Positions 1 to 9,092 of a stretch of 52,910 nt of DNA are shown here, in pieces. A program made the position numbers and the translations under genes. The DNA comes from Ferrovibrio sp. (GTDB lineage Bacteria; Pseudomonadota; Alphaproteobacteria; Ferrovibrionales; Ferrovibrionaceae), in assembly GCF_029255545.1 (NCBI RefSeq), contig NZ_JANLJJ010000035.1, forward strand, positions 8,790 to 61,699. The letters are read 5' to 3'. Position 1 is the stretch's first letter. The number at the start of each line of letters is the position of its first letter. The notes beneath the pieces were generated by a model. The model did not search any database. It saw nothing but the letters and a program-made list of their open reading frames with translations, and was not told the DNA's origin.

Positions 1-720
1 ATCTGCGACGACGACGTCGCCACCTGCTCGGCCATCGGCGACCACGGCCTGAAGATCATCGAAGACCTGTACGAAAAAGCCGGCCGCAAGCGGACCATCA
101 ACATCCTGACCCATTGCAACGCCGGCTGGCTGGCTACCGTGGACTGGGGTACGGCGATCGCGCCGATCTACAAGGCGCATGACAAGGGCATTCCGGTGCA
201 TGTCTGGGTCGACGAGACCCGGCCGCGCAACCAGGGCGCCTCGCTTACGGCCTGGGAGCTGAACAGCCACGGCGTGCCGCATACCGTGATCGTCGACAAT
301 GCCGGCGGCCACCTGATGCAGCATGGCAGCGTCGACATGTGCATTGTCGGCACCGACCGCACCACCCGCGAGGGCGATGTGTGCAACAAGATCGGCACGT
401 ATCTCAAGGCGCTGGCGGCAAAGGACAACGGCGTGCCCTTCTACGTCGCGCTGCCGCATTCCACCATCGACTGGACGATCCGCGACGGCGTGAAGGAAAT
501 CCCCATCGAGGAACGCGCGCAGGAAGAGGTGACGGTGATGAGTGGCCGTACGGCAACGGGCGAGGTGGTGCCCGTCACCATCACGCCCGAAGGCACCAAG
601 GCCGCCAATTTCGGCTTCGACGTCACGCCCGCGCGCCTTGTCACCGGCCTGGTCACCGAACGCGGCGTCTGCGCCGCGAGTGAGTCGGGCCTCACCAGGC
701 TCTATCCCGAATTCGCCTGA
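1..720 (+). CDS. mtnA: S-methyl-5-thioribose-1-phosphate isomerase, 3' part (start lies outside the window)
   Basis: The reading frame is open from base 1, so the N-terminal part of the protein is missing; 239 residues are visible. MtnA isomerises 5-methylthioribose-1-phosphate to 5-methylthioribulose-1-phosphate in salvage of the methylthioadenosine left by polyamine and homoserine-lactone synthesis. Visible family motifs are THCNAG with the catalytic Cys (visible residue 39), [15 protein letters not shown] with the catalytic Asp (residue 119) and [13 protein letters not shown]. The related eIF2B-alpha-like fold is expected. The next gene starts 19 bp downstream on the same strand and encodes an aldolase/dehydrogenase that could act on the product of MtnA (inference). 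The family assignment is secure; only the start is unseen. Confidence 0.93.
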   Translation: MCDDDVATCSAIGDHGLKIIEDLYEKAGRKRTINILTHCNAGWLATVDWGTAIAPIYKAHDKGIPVHVWVDETRPRNQGASLTAWELNSHGVPHTVIVDNAGGHLMQHGSVDMCIVGTDRTTREGDVCNKIGTYLKALAAKDNGVPFYVALPHSTIDWTIRDGVKEIPIEERAQEEVTVMSGRTATGEVVPVTITPEGTKAANFGFDVTPARLVTGLVTERGVCAASESGLTRLYPEFA

Positions 721-739
721 TTACAGCAGGAACTGCCCC

Positions 740-2794
740 ATGAAGAATCTCTGGTCCGATCGCGACGCCAAGGCCGCCATTGCCCATTACGCCCGCCAAG
801 GCGTGAACGAGGACCTGGCTTTGCGCACCTATACCACGCGTCTGCTCGGTGGCGTGCCGGACCTGGTGCAGCATGGCGGCGGCAATACCTCGGTGAAGAC
901 CACGATGCCCGACCCGCTGGGCAAGCCAGTCGAAGTTCTGTGCGTGAAGGGCTCGGGCTGGGACATGGCGGTGATCGAACCGCCGGGGCTCCCCGCCGTG
1001 AAGCTGAAGCCGCTGCAGGAGCTGATCGCGCTGAAAAACCTGACCGACGAGGACATGGTCAACATCCAGCGCTGCAACCTGCTGGACAGCACCTCGCCGA
1101 ACCCCTCGGTCGAGACGCTGTTCCACGCCTTCCTGCCGCACAAGTTCATCGACCACACCCATGCCTCGGCCGTGCTGGCCATCACCGACCAGCCGGATGG
1201 TGCGGAAATCTGCCGCAAGCTCTACGGAAAGCGCGTCGCGCTGGTCGATTACGAAATGCCGGGCTTCGGCCTCGCCAAGAAAGCGGCGGCCGCCTTCAAG
1301 GCCAATCCGCAGGCCCAGGGCCTGATCCTGCTCAAGCACGGCATCTTCACCTTCGCCGAGACGGCGAAGGAGGCCTATGATCTGATGATCGAATTCGTTT
1401 CCAAGGCCGAGCGCCATCTGGCCAAGGGCAAAAAGACGGTGTTCGTACCGGGCAAGGTGCTGCCGAAGAAACTGGCGACGGCGGAAGACGTGCTGCCGAT
1501 CCTGCGTGGCCTGCTCAGCATTCCGGCTGGTGATGACGGCGCCTATACGCGCTGGGTCTTCAACCTGCGCGACAGCGCCGAGATCCAGGCCTTTGCGCGC
1601 GGCAAGGATGTGATGCGCTACAGCCAGGCCGGCACGGTTACGCCCGACCATGTGATCCGCACCAAGCCCTGGCCACTGGTGCTGCCGGCACCGGAAGTCG
1701 GCAAACTCGATGCCTTCAAGGCGGCGGCGCAGAAGGCGGTGGATGGCTATATCAAAAAGTACAAGGCGTATTTCGAACGCCACAATGCCAAGGCGCAGCC
1801 GAAGAAGATCATGCTCGATCCGATGCCGCGCGCCCTGCTGATCCCGGGCCTTGGTCTGGTCGGCGTGGGCAAGACGCGCAAGGATGCGGTGATCGCCGGC
1901 GACGTGGCCGAGATGGCGGTGAGCATCATCACCAGGGCCGAGGCGATTGGAAAGTTCACCAGCATCCGGGAACGCGACATCTTCGACGTCGAATACTGGT
2001 CGCTGGAACAGGCCAAGCTGGGCAAGGGTGGCGAGAAGCCGCTGTCGCGCCAGGTTGTCGTGATTACCGGCGGCGCGGGTGCCATCGGGGCGGCGACGGC
2101 CAAAGCTTTCGCTGCCGAGGGCGCGGAAGTGGCGGTGTTTGATCTCGATGGCGCCAAGGCCGCTGAAGTGGCCAAGAAGCTGGGCGGCATCGGCATTGCC
2201 TGCGACGTGACCAAACCCGAAACCGTGCAGGCGGCCTTCGCCCGGGTCGTGCAGCATTTTGGTGGCGTCGACATCGTAATCTCAAACGCCGGCAATGCCT
2301 GGGGCGGCCGGATCGGCGAGGTACCTGACGCGTTGCTGCGCAAGTCGTTCGAACTGAACTTCTTCAGCCATCAATACGTGGCGCAGGCGGCCGTGAAGAT
2401 CATGCTGGCGCAGAAGACCGGCGGCTGCCTGCTGTTCAATGCCTCCAAGCAGGCGGTGAATCCGGGCCCCGATTTCGGCCCCTATGGCCTGCCCAAGGCG
2501 GCCACGCTGTTCCTGTCGCGCCAGTATGCGCTGGATTACGGCGACCAGGGCATCCGTTCCTCGGCGGTGAATGCCGACCGCATCCGCTCGGGGCTTCTCA
2601 CCGACGAGATGGTGGCCAAGCGCTCCAAGGCGCGCGGCGTGTCGGAAAAGGACTACATGGCGGGCAACCTGCTGAAACGCGAAGTGAAGGCCGCCGACGT
2701 CGCCCAGGCTTTCGTGCAGCTTGCCGTGGCGGCCAAGACCACGGCGGCCGTGGCGACGGTGGACGGCGGCAACATCGCGGCCGCATTGCGGTAA
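740..2794 (+). CDS. Bifunctional class II aldolase / short-chain dehydrogenase
   Basis: A 684-residue fusion. Residues about 1-400 form a class II (zinc) aldolase like rhamnulose-1-phosphate and fuculose-1-phosphate aldolases: HGGGNTSVK at 45-53, metal-binding His139 and His141 (DHTHAS) and a third His200 (LLKHGIF). Residues about 437-684 form a Rossmann short-chain dehydrogenase with TGGAGAIG near 441 and the catalytic pair Tyr582/Lys586 (YGLPK). Fused or paired proteins of this type (RhaE-RhaW like) cleave a ketose-1-phosphate to dihydroxyacetone phosphate plus an aldehyde and oxidise or reduce the aldehyde. No rhamnose genes are nearby. The gene follows mtnA by 19 bp, so 5-methylthioribulose-1-phosphate is a plausible substrate (inference). 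ATG 740 was chosen because earlier in-frame starts lie inside mtnA. The domain calls are firm; the substrate is not known. Confidence 0.88.
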   Translation: MKNLWSDRDAKAAIAHYARQGVNEDLALRTYTTRLLGGVPDLVQHGGGNTSVKTTMPDPLGKPVEVLCVKGSGWDMAVIEPPGLPAVKLKPLQELIALKNLTDEDMVNIQRCNLLDSTSPNPSVETLFHAFLPHKFIDHTHASAVLAITDQPDGAEICRKLYGKRVALVDYEMPGFGLAKKAAAAFKANPQAQGLILLKHGIFTFAETAKEAYDLMIEFVSKAERHLAKGKKTVFVPGKVLPKKLATAEDVLPILRGLLSIPAGDDGAYTRWVFNLRDSAEIQAFARGKDVMRYSQAGTVTPDHVIRTKPWPLVLPAPEVGKLDAFKAAAQKAVDGYIKKYKAYFERHNAKAQPKKIMLDPMPRALLIPGLGLVGVGKTRKDAVIAGDVAEMAVSIITRAEAIGKFTSIRERDIFDVEYWSLEQAKLGKGGEKPLSRQVVVITGGAGAIGAATAKAFAAEGAEVAVFDLDGAKAAEVAKKLGGIGIACDVTKPETVQAAFARVVQHFGGVDIVISNAGNAWGGRIGEVPDALLRKSFELNFFSHQYVAQAAVKIMLAQKTGGCLLFNASKQAVNPGPDFGPYGLPKAATLFLSRQYALDYGDQGIRSSAVNADRIRSGLLTDEMVAKRSKARGVSEKDYMAGNLLKREVKAADVAQAFVQLAVAAKTTAAVATVDGGNIAAALR

Positions 2795-2803
2795 AGACGC
2801 TTC

Positions 2804-3382
2804 ATGCACCGCACCGCGCCGCGCTGGCTCAAGCCCGCCACCGAATACGGGCCGCTGGCGCTGTTCTTCATCGCCTACAGCGCGGCAGGGCTGCTGCCGG
2901 CAACGGCCGTGCTGCTGGCGGCGACCGCTGTGGGTTTGCTGCTGTCGCTGTTTTTCCTGCGCCGCGTGCCGGTGATGCCGCTGGTCACCGCCGTGGTGGT
3001 GGGCATCTTCGGCGGCCTGACCCTGTGGCTGCAGGATGAGACCTTCATCAAGATGAAACCCACCATCATCAATGCCATTTTCGCCGCCGTTTTGCTCGGT
3101 GGCCATGCCTTCCACCGGTATCCGCTGCAATACGTGCTCGGCACGTCATTGCAGATGACGAAGACCGGTTGGCGCACGCTTTCCCTGCGGCTCGGCCTGT
3201 TCTTCGCCGTGCTGGCCGGCCTGAACGAACTGGTCTGGCGCACCCAGAGCACGGATGTCTGGGTCGCCTTCAAGGTCTTTGGCCTGATCGGCCTCAGTGT
3301 TGCCTTCATGATGGCGCAGACGCCGCTGATCCTGCGCCATCGGCCCAGAGAGAGCTCGCGGCAGAACTCGCGGGAAAACTGA
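2804..3382 (+). CDS. yciB: YciB/IspZ-type inner-membrane septation protein
   Basis: A 192-residue, very hydrophobic protein with about five membrane segments, matching the YciB (intracellular septation protein A) family in length and in motifs such as the conserved DETFIKMKPT stretch between membrane helices and NELVWR near the end. Members sit in the inner membrane, are linked to cell-envelope integrity and interact with division and elongation proteins, but have no known enzymatic activity. The charged C-terminal tail is rich in Arg and Ser. It starts 9 bp after the aldolase/dehydrogenase gene, so it is probably co-transcribed with it, although no functional link is evident. Confidence 0.85.
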   Translation: MHRTAPRWLKPATEYGPLALFFIAYSAAGLLPATAVLLAATAVGLLLSLFFLRRVPVMPLVTAVVVGIFGGLTLWLQDETFIKMKPTIINAIFAAVLLGGHAFHRYPLQYVLGTSLQMTKTGWRTLSLRLGLFFAVLAGLNELVWRTQSTDVWVAFKVFGLIGLSVAFMMAQTPLILRHRPRESSRQNSREN

Positions 3383-4845
<1,463 letters not shown>

Positions 4846-4846
<1 letters not shown>

Positions 4847-5184
4847 TGCGGCGCGCGGCGGCAATCGCGATGGCGGCGGCGCTGGTTGCCGGCGCCGCCA
4901 TCGCGCAGGCTTCGTTGCCGGTGCAGGGCAAATGGGCGGTGAGCCAGGAGCGCTGCGCCAGCGAAAGCATCGAGTTCGGGGCGGATGGCCGCTTCAAATC
5001 AACGCTGGACGAGGCCGAAGCGCGGTATGGCAATTACAAGACCGGGGCCGACCGCATCATCCTGGTCGACGAGGCCGAGCCCGACCGCGAACTGGCGCTG
5101 ATCATTCTCGATCTCACGCCCAGCCGTCTCGTCGCCTTCGACGAAACCATCGAGGCCGACCGCCGCCTGGTGAAATGCCGCTGA
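4846..5184 (+). CDS. Small exported protein of unknown function
   Basis: A 112-residue protein with a clear signal peptide: positively charged start (MRRAAA), an alanine-rich hydrophobic core and a likely cleavage after AQA near residue 22. The mature part is about 90 residues and contains two cysteines (ERCASE and the C-terminal VKCR) that could form a disulfide in the periplasm. The N-terminal half resembles small domains that start with a GKW segment, but I recognise no named family. The start codon overlaps the eno stop codon (TGATG), so translation is probably coupled to eno. It converges with the DUF350 gene, with one base between the stop codons. Confidence 0.7.
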
Positions 5185-5185
5185 A

Positions 5186-5611
5186 TCAGTAGGTCATGCT
5201 GGCAGCGTTCAGCAGGCCCACCGTCAGCGACAATGCTGCCGTGACGATGGCGGCGGCGGTTTCGCCGCGGCTGATCCGCTCGGGCAGGCGCGGGAACAGC
5301 ATCCGCGCCGCGATGAACGTGACGGACTGAATCAGCAGCGCCACGGCGCCCCAGACCAGCATGTCGATCAGGCTCTGCGAGTTCATGATCGCGCTGCCCA
5401 GCGGCATGGCGAAGCCAAGCATGGCGCCGCCCAGCGAGATCGCGGCCGCGGCATTGCCATCCTTGATCAGGCGCCATTCGCGCTGCGGCGTCAGGCGGGT
5501 ATAGATCGCCAGGAACAGCATCAGCATGATCAGCGCGCACACGAAATACAGCGCAAAGTCGGGCAGCGTCACGAGATAGCGGCTGAAATTCGGCGGCGTC
5601 GTGCTGATCAT
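5186..5611 (-). CDS. DUF350 (YjfL-type) membrane protein
   Basis: A 141-residue protein with four predicted membrane segments arranged as two similar halves, typical of the DUF350/YjfL family. The start MISTTPPNF was chosen because upstream extension runs into non-conserved Arg/Ser-rich sequence. It is the last gene of a minus-strand set: DUF1190 lipoprotein, glutathionylspermidine-synthase-like protein, DUF350. The same three families occur together in enterobacteria (yjfL-yjfM-yjfC; ygiB-ygiC), which supports a joint role at the cell envelope, but the molecular function is unknown. The gap to the preceding gene is 37 bp. Confidence 0.82.
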   Translation of the reverse strand: MISTTPPNFSRYLVTLPDFALYFVCALIMLMLFLAIYTRLTPQREWRLIKDGNAAAAISLGGAMLGFAMPLGSAIMNSQSLIDMLVWGAVALLIQSVTFIAARMLFPRLPERISRGETAAAIVTAALSLTVGLLNAASMTY

Positions 5612-5648
5612 CGATGTCCCCAAAATCCTTATGGATTGTTGCGTATGC

Positions 5649-6779
5649 TTATTCGAACAGGTGCGGCACGAAGCGGCTGGTGTTGCGGGTGATCGGACTG
5701 CGATCCTCGCGGATGCCAAGCCCGCAGGCGCGGGAGGCGATCACCCAGACGCCGAGGACGGGATAGAAGCCGTCGAAGCAGGGCATCTCGATGGCCTGCT
5801 GATAGATCTGGAAATCCGGGGCGGGATCGCCCTGTACCGGCACGCTGTCCAGTACGACGCCGGTTTCCGACAGGCGGCTGATGCCGGCGCCTTCGCGGCC
5901 CCAGAAGGGCTTGGCGATGCAGGCGCCCCTGATATCGGCGCGGTCAAAGCTGGCGGGCAGCAGGTTCTCGTGGTCCGGGAAAGCCTGCCACAGCAGCGGC
6001 AGGATCGCCTTGGTGGACAGCAGCATCTTCCAGGCCGGCTCGATCATGCGGATGCCGGAGGGCTGGATATTGGCGGCGAAATCCTCCTGCAGCAGCCATT
6101 CCCAGGGATAGAGCTTGAACAGCACGGTGATCGGCTTGGCCGCCAGATCGACGAAGCGTTTGCCGTTCCAGCCGATCTCGTCGATATACAGACGCTCGGT
6201 GTCCAGTCCGGCCTGGATGGCGGTATCACGCAGATATTCGACGGTGCCGAAATCCTCCTCGTGATTGCGCACGCAGGTGAAATGCACCCGATGGCCCCAG
6301 AGACCAAAATGCTTCCAGGCCTCGATCAGGGTTTCGTGGATGCCGTTGAACTGGTCGCAGTGATTGCAGAAGCTGTCGAGCCACTCCCACTGCACCACGC
6401 TGGCTTCATACAGCGCCGTCGGCGTATCAGCATTGTATTCGAGCAGTTTCGGCGCGCCCGCGCCGTTCCAGGCCAGATCGAAGCGGCCATAGAGGTTCTT
6501 GTCCTGGCGCTGCCAGGATTGCTCGATCAGGGCGATGGCGGTGTCGGTCAGGCGGAAGGCGCCATAATCGCCGCGCCTGATGATGCCGTCGACCAGTTCG
6601 AGGCACATATCCTCCAGCCGCTGGGCGGCATCATCCAGTTCGTCGATCTGTCCGGGCGTGAAGCTGTAGGCCGCATCCTCGCACCAGTAAGGCTCGCCAT
6701 CGATGGTGTGAAAGGCGAAGCCGATCTTTTCGGCGCGTTCGCGCCAGTCGGGACGGGGCTCGACGGCAAGACGCTCCAT
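5649..6779 (-). CDS. Glutathionylspermidine synthase family ATP-grasp protein (YgiC/YjfC type)
   Basis: A 376-residue protein resembling the synthetase (C-terminal) domain of glutathionylspermidine synthase. It belongs to the ATP-grasp group that joins a carboxylate to an amine at the expense of ATP. Visible conserved segments include RFDLAWNG, LLEYNADTPTALYEAS, KLYPWEW and the late motif KPFWGREGAGI followed by YQQ. There is no amidase domain, so this is the short YgiC/YjfC form, whose substrate is not known; true glutathionylspermidine synthesis should not be assumed. ATG 6779 lies 14 bp after the DUF1190 stop codon, which indicates one transcript. Confidence 0.86.
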   Translation of the reverse strand: MERLAVEPRPDWRERAEKIGFAFHTIDGEPYWCEDAAYSFTPGQIDELDDAAQRLEDMCLELVDGIIRRGDYGAFRLTDTAIALIEQSWQRQDKNLYGRFDLAWNGAGAPKLLEYNADTPTALYEASVVQWEWLDSFCNHCDQFNGIHETLIEAWKHFGLWGHRVHFTCVRNHEEDFGTVEYLRDTAIQAGLDTERLYIDEIGWNGKRFVDLAAKPITVLFKLYPWEWLLQEDFAANIQPSGIRMIEPAWKMLLSTKAILPLLWQAFPDHENLLPASFDRADIRGACIAKPFWGREGAGISRLSETGVVLDSVPVQGDPAPDFQIYQQAIEMPCFDGFYPVLGVWVIASRACGLGIREDRSPITRNTSRFVPHLFE

Positions 6780-6793
6780 GCTGGGAATGCCCG

Positions 6794-7432
6794 CTAGCTG
6801 GCGGCGGAATAGCTGGTGCCGGTGCGCCCGAAACCGCTGCGGCTGACATAGCCCGGGGCTGCCTTGGGGGCATCAGGGAAGCGATTGGCGCTGAGCTGGC
6901 CGAGCGGCTTGCTGCCTGAATAGGCCGTGTTGCCCGGATCGCGATACAGCGGCCGGGCGGCGCCGGGGGTGTTCCAGGGGCTGGGGCCACCCAGGCTGCG
7001 GCCGATCATGTAGCCCATCAGCAGCGGCATGAACATGCCGCCGCCCGATGAAGCCTGCTGCTGGGCCTGTTCGCCCGACAGCGGCGCGGTCGGCGTGGTC
7101 TGCTGCGTGGTCTGGGCCGCATCACCGGCCGGCTGGGCGGCCGAGAAGGCGTCGTTACCGCTGAGGATCTGCTGCGGGGTGCCGCAGTTGCCGAGCCCGA
7201 ACTGGGTTTCGCATTCCTCGCGGTTGGCGAAGCGGGGGGCCGTCTGCACATGCTGGGCGCGGGCGTCAGCCAGGGCGATGCGGCAGCCATCCGGGTCCGG
7301 GCGGGAGGCGCATTCCTTCTGGTCGCGCAGCACGTCATGGCCGGCGAGGGGATCTGTGTCGTCGCAGCCGGCGAGGCCGACCAGTCCGACGGTTCCGAGC
7401 AGGGCTAAACGGATGACACGGGATTTGCGCAT
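6794..7432 (-). CDS. DUF1190 (YgiB/YjfM-type) lipoprotein
   Basis: A 212-residue protein beginning with a lipoprotein signal peptide: MRKSR, a hydrophobic stretch and the lipobox LAGC, making Cys23 the lipidated residue. Residues 24-90 carry several Cys in the spacing typical of DUF1190 (ECASRPDPDGC, ECETQFGLGNC). A Gln/Thr/Pro/Ala linker follows, then a Gly-rich stretch and a low-complexity C-terminus with Tyr, Arg, Ser and Gly. It is the first gene of the minus-strand set with the ATP-grasp enzyme and DUF350, matching ygiB-ygiC and yjfM-yjfC pairs elsewhere. It shares the 157-bp divergent region (7433-7589) with ftsB. Confidence 0.84.
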   Translation of the reverse strand: MRKSRVIRLALLGTVGLVGLAGCDDTDPLAGHDVLRDQKECASRPDPDGCRIALADARAQHVQTAPRFANREECETQFGLGNCGTPQQILSGNDAFSAAQPAGDAAQTTQQTTPTAPLSGEQAQQQASSGGGMFMPLLMGYMIGRSLGGPSPWNTPGAARPLYRDPGNTAYSGSKPLGQLSANRFPDAPKAAPGYVSRSGFGRTGTSYSAAS

Positions 7433-7510
7433 GGGCGTGAAGATAATGGTCCCATGCCGGCAAGGGAAGGGCAGCTATCGCCCTGAACCGGCAATTTCGC
7501 CTAATTCGTT

Positions 7511-7586
7511 GACTCTCTGAGAAGAATCTCTGTCGCGACTCGGAAACGCGTTGACCCCGCGACTCGGATGTGATTCGATTCGAATC
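7511..7586. promoter_or_regulatory. Cluster of seven GANTC (CcrM-type methylation) sites before ftsB
   Basis: GANTC occurs at 7511, 7524, 7537, 7561, 7572, 7577 and 7582 (first base of each), ending 4 bp before the ftsB start codon. An 11-bp direct repeat, CGCGACTCGGA, at 7534-7544 and 7558-7568 carries two of the sites. A palindromic block, TGATTCG-ATT-CGAATCA, at 7571-7587 carries the last three. In alphaproteobacteria GANTC is methylated by CcrM and read by GcrA at cell-cycle promoters; a regulatory role here is inferred. Confidence 0.7.
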
Positions 7587-7589
7587 ACA

Positions 7590-7901
7590 ATGAGCGCCCT
7601 GCACGAAATCCGCCGTCATTCCCTTGCCGCCGTCATTCCGGTGATCTGCTTCGCGGCGATTGGCTATTTTGCCTACCATGCCATGGAGGGTGAGCATGGC
7701 ATCAATGCCTATACCCGCCTCGTGCTGCAGATCCAGGAAACCAAGGCGGCGCTGGCCGAAGTGACGGCCGAACGCCGCATTCTCGAGCGCCGGGTTGGCC
7801 TGCTGCAGGCTGATCAGCTGGATGCCGATATGCTGGATGAACAGGGGCGGCGTGTCCTGGGGCTTGTCCAGCCGGGTGATCTGGTAATTCTTGGACGTTG
7901 A
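7590..7901 (+). CDS. ftsB: FtsB/DivIC-type septum formation initiator protein
   Basis: A 103-residue bitopic protein: a short basic cytoplasmic start, one membrane segment (about residues 9-29) and a periplasmic coiled coil (about 38-75, with the heptad-like run LQIQETKAALAEVTAERRI), then a short tail with LGLVQPGDLVIL. This is the layout of FtsB, which bridges FtsL and FtsQ in the divisome. In alphaproteobacteria this gene usually sits between eno and pdhA, as here. ATG 7590 was chosen over the TTG at 7551 because it opens just before the membrane helix; no strong Shine-Dalgarno sequence is visible. The start is preceded by a dense GANTC cluster, so cell-cycle control is plausible. Confidence 0.85.
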   Translation: MSALHEIRRHSLAAVIPVICFAAIGYFAYHAMEGEHGINAYTRLVLQIQETKAALAEVTAERRILERRVGLLQADQLDADMLDEQGRRVLGLVQPGDLVILGR

Positions 7902-7931
7902 GTCCGGGGTTGCAGGAAATGGAATTACCCG

Positions 7932-7985
7932 AATTAACTGAAATCAAGTTAATTTTAGAAAAATCCTTGTTTTAACTAAAGTTAG
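7932..7985. promoter_or_regulatory. Two TTAACT/AGTT inverted repeats before pdhA
   Basis: AATTAACT (7932-7939) and AGTTAATT (7947-7954) form a perfect 8-bp inverted repeat with a 7-nt spacer. A second, tighter repeat, TTAACT-AA-AGTTAG, lies at 7972-7985. The region is markedly AT-rich against its GC-rich surroundings and lies 70-120 bp before the pdhA start, the expected position of a pdh operator or promoter. The regulator is unknown. Confidence 0.5.
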
Positions 7986-8012
7986 CCGCCATCTTCCGAC
8001 CCCGTCAGTGGT

Positions 8013-8026
8013 ATTGATCAATCAAT
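8013..8026. promoter_or_regulatory. ATTGAT-CA-ATCAAT inverted repeat before the pdhA ribosome-binding site
   Basis: Perfect 6-bp arms with a 2-nt spacer, 27 bp before the pdhA ATG and just upstream of its GGGAGG. The arms resemble FNR half-sites, but the spacing (2 rather than 4) does not fit FNR. It may be an operator for a different regulator. Confidence 0.35.
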
Positions 8027-8053
8027 GCCGTAAGGGAAGTCGGGAGGAAAACC

Positions 8054-9070
8054 ATGGCGAAACCGGGCAAGGCGGCTGAAGCCGCCGCGGGCAAGAAGGC
8101 GAAACTGCCGCCCGCCCAGGAGATGCTCCGTTATTACCGCGACATGCTGCTGATCCGCCGGTTCGAGGAGAAGGCCGGCCAGCTTTACGGCATGGGCCTG
8201 ATCGGCGGCTTCTGCCACCTCTATATCGGCCAGGAAGCCGTGGTCGTGGGCCTGCAGGCCTGTGCCAAGCTGGGCGATGCCGTCATCACCTCCTATCGCG
8301 ACCATGGCCATATGCTGGCCACCGGCATGGATGCCGGCGGCGTGATGGCCGAGCTGACGGGCCGCATCGGCGGCTATTCCAAAGGCAAGGGCGGCTCGAT
8401 GCACATGTTCAGCCGCGAGAAGCATTTCTACGGCGGCCACGGCATCGTCGGCGCCCAGGTGCCGCTGGGTACCGGCCTGGCCTTTGCCCAGAAGTACAAC
8501 AAGACCGACAACGTCACCTTCTGCTATTTCGGCGACGGCTCTGCCAATCAGGGCCAGGTCTACGAAAGCTTCAATATGGCCGAGTTGTGGAAACTGCCGG
8601 TCATCTACGTGATCGAGAACAACCAGTATGCCATGGGCACCGCGATCGCGCGGTCCTCGGCGCAGCCCGCGTTATACAAGCGCGGCGAAAGCTTTGGCGT
8701 GCCCGGGCGGCAGGTGGATGGCATGAACGTGCTGGCGGTGAAGGAAGCCGGCGAGGACGCCGTGGCGCATTGCCGTGCCGGAAAAGGACCGATCATCCTG
8801 GAGATGATGACCTACCGCTATCGCGGCCATTCCATGTCAGACCCGGCGAAATACCGCAGCAAGGAAGAGGTCAACAAGATGCGGGCCGAGCATGACCCGA
8901 TCGACCAGGTCCGCAGCATGCTGCTGGGCAACAGCCTGGCCGATGAAGAGGCGCTGAAGGCCATCGACAAGGAAGTGAAGGATATCGTGCAGAAAGCTGC
9001 CGATTTCGCGCAGGAGAGTCCTGAGCCCGATCCGTCGGAATTGTGGACCGACGTGTATGTCGAAGCATAA
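8054..9070 (+). CDS. pdhA: Pyruvate dehydrogenase E1 component, alpha subunit
   Basis: A 338-residue thiamine-diphosphate subunit that, with PdhB, decarboxylates pyruvate and passes the acetyl group to lipoyl-E2. Visible features are the N-terminal LIRRFEEKAGQLYG, the substrate-site GGKGGSMHMF-like segment (SKGKGGSMHMFS), the thiamine-diphosphate motif starting FGDGSANQGQ and ending ENN, and the RYRGHSMSDP loop. Length is typical of the alphaproteobacterial heterotetrameric E1. A short Ala/Lys-rich N-terminal tail precedes the domain. GGGAGG before ATG 8054 is a strong ribosome-binding site. It is the first gene of pdhA-pdhB-pdhC-SDR-lpdA. Confidence 0.97.
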   Translation: MAKPGKAAEAAAGKKAKLPPAQEMLRYYRDMLLIRRFEEKAGQLYGMGLIGGFCHLYIGQEAVVVGLQACAKLGDAVITSYRDHGHMLATGMDAGGVMAELTGRIGGYSKGKGGSMHMFSREKHFYGGHGIVGAQVPLGTGLAFAQKYNKTDNVTFCYFGDGSANQGQVYESFNMAELWKLPVIYVIENNQYAMGTAIARSSAQPALYKRGESFGVPGRQVDGMNVLAVKEAGEDAVAHCRAGKGPIILEMMTYRYRGHSMSDPAKYRSKEEVNKMRAEHDPIDQVRSMLLGNSLADEEALKAIDKEVKDIVQKAADFAQESPEPDPSELWTDVYVEA

Positions 9071-9092
9071 GCGGGCCGGGAGGATTTAAGCG

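Noticed and set aside
542-739. An upstream start for the aldolase/dehydrogenase that would add 66 residues
   Set aside because: The extension lies wholly inside mtnA, is Arg/Pro/Ser-rich and not like aldolase N-termini; ATG 740 gives the normal family start.
692-2257. Long open frame opposite the aldolase/dehydrogenase gene
   Set aside because: GC-rich codon bias opens long frames on the opposite strand. The translated product is His/Arg/Leu-rich with no domain, while the plus strand has intact catalytic motifs.
7932-7985. TTAA elements before pdhA as a CtrA site
   Set aside because: CtrA needs TTAA-N7-TTAA. Here the gaps between TTAA elements are 11 and 19 bp, and the elements are in inverted rather than direct orientation.
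8013-8026. ATTGAT-CA-ATCAAT as an FNR box
   Set aside because: FNR half-sites must be 4 bp apart; here the spacer is 2 bp.
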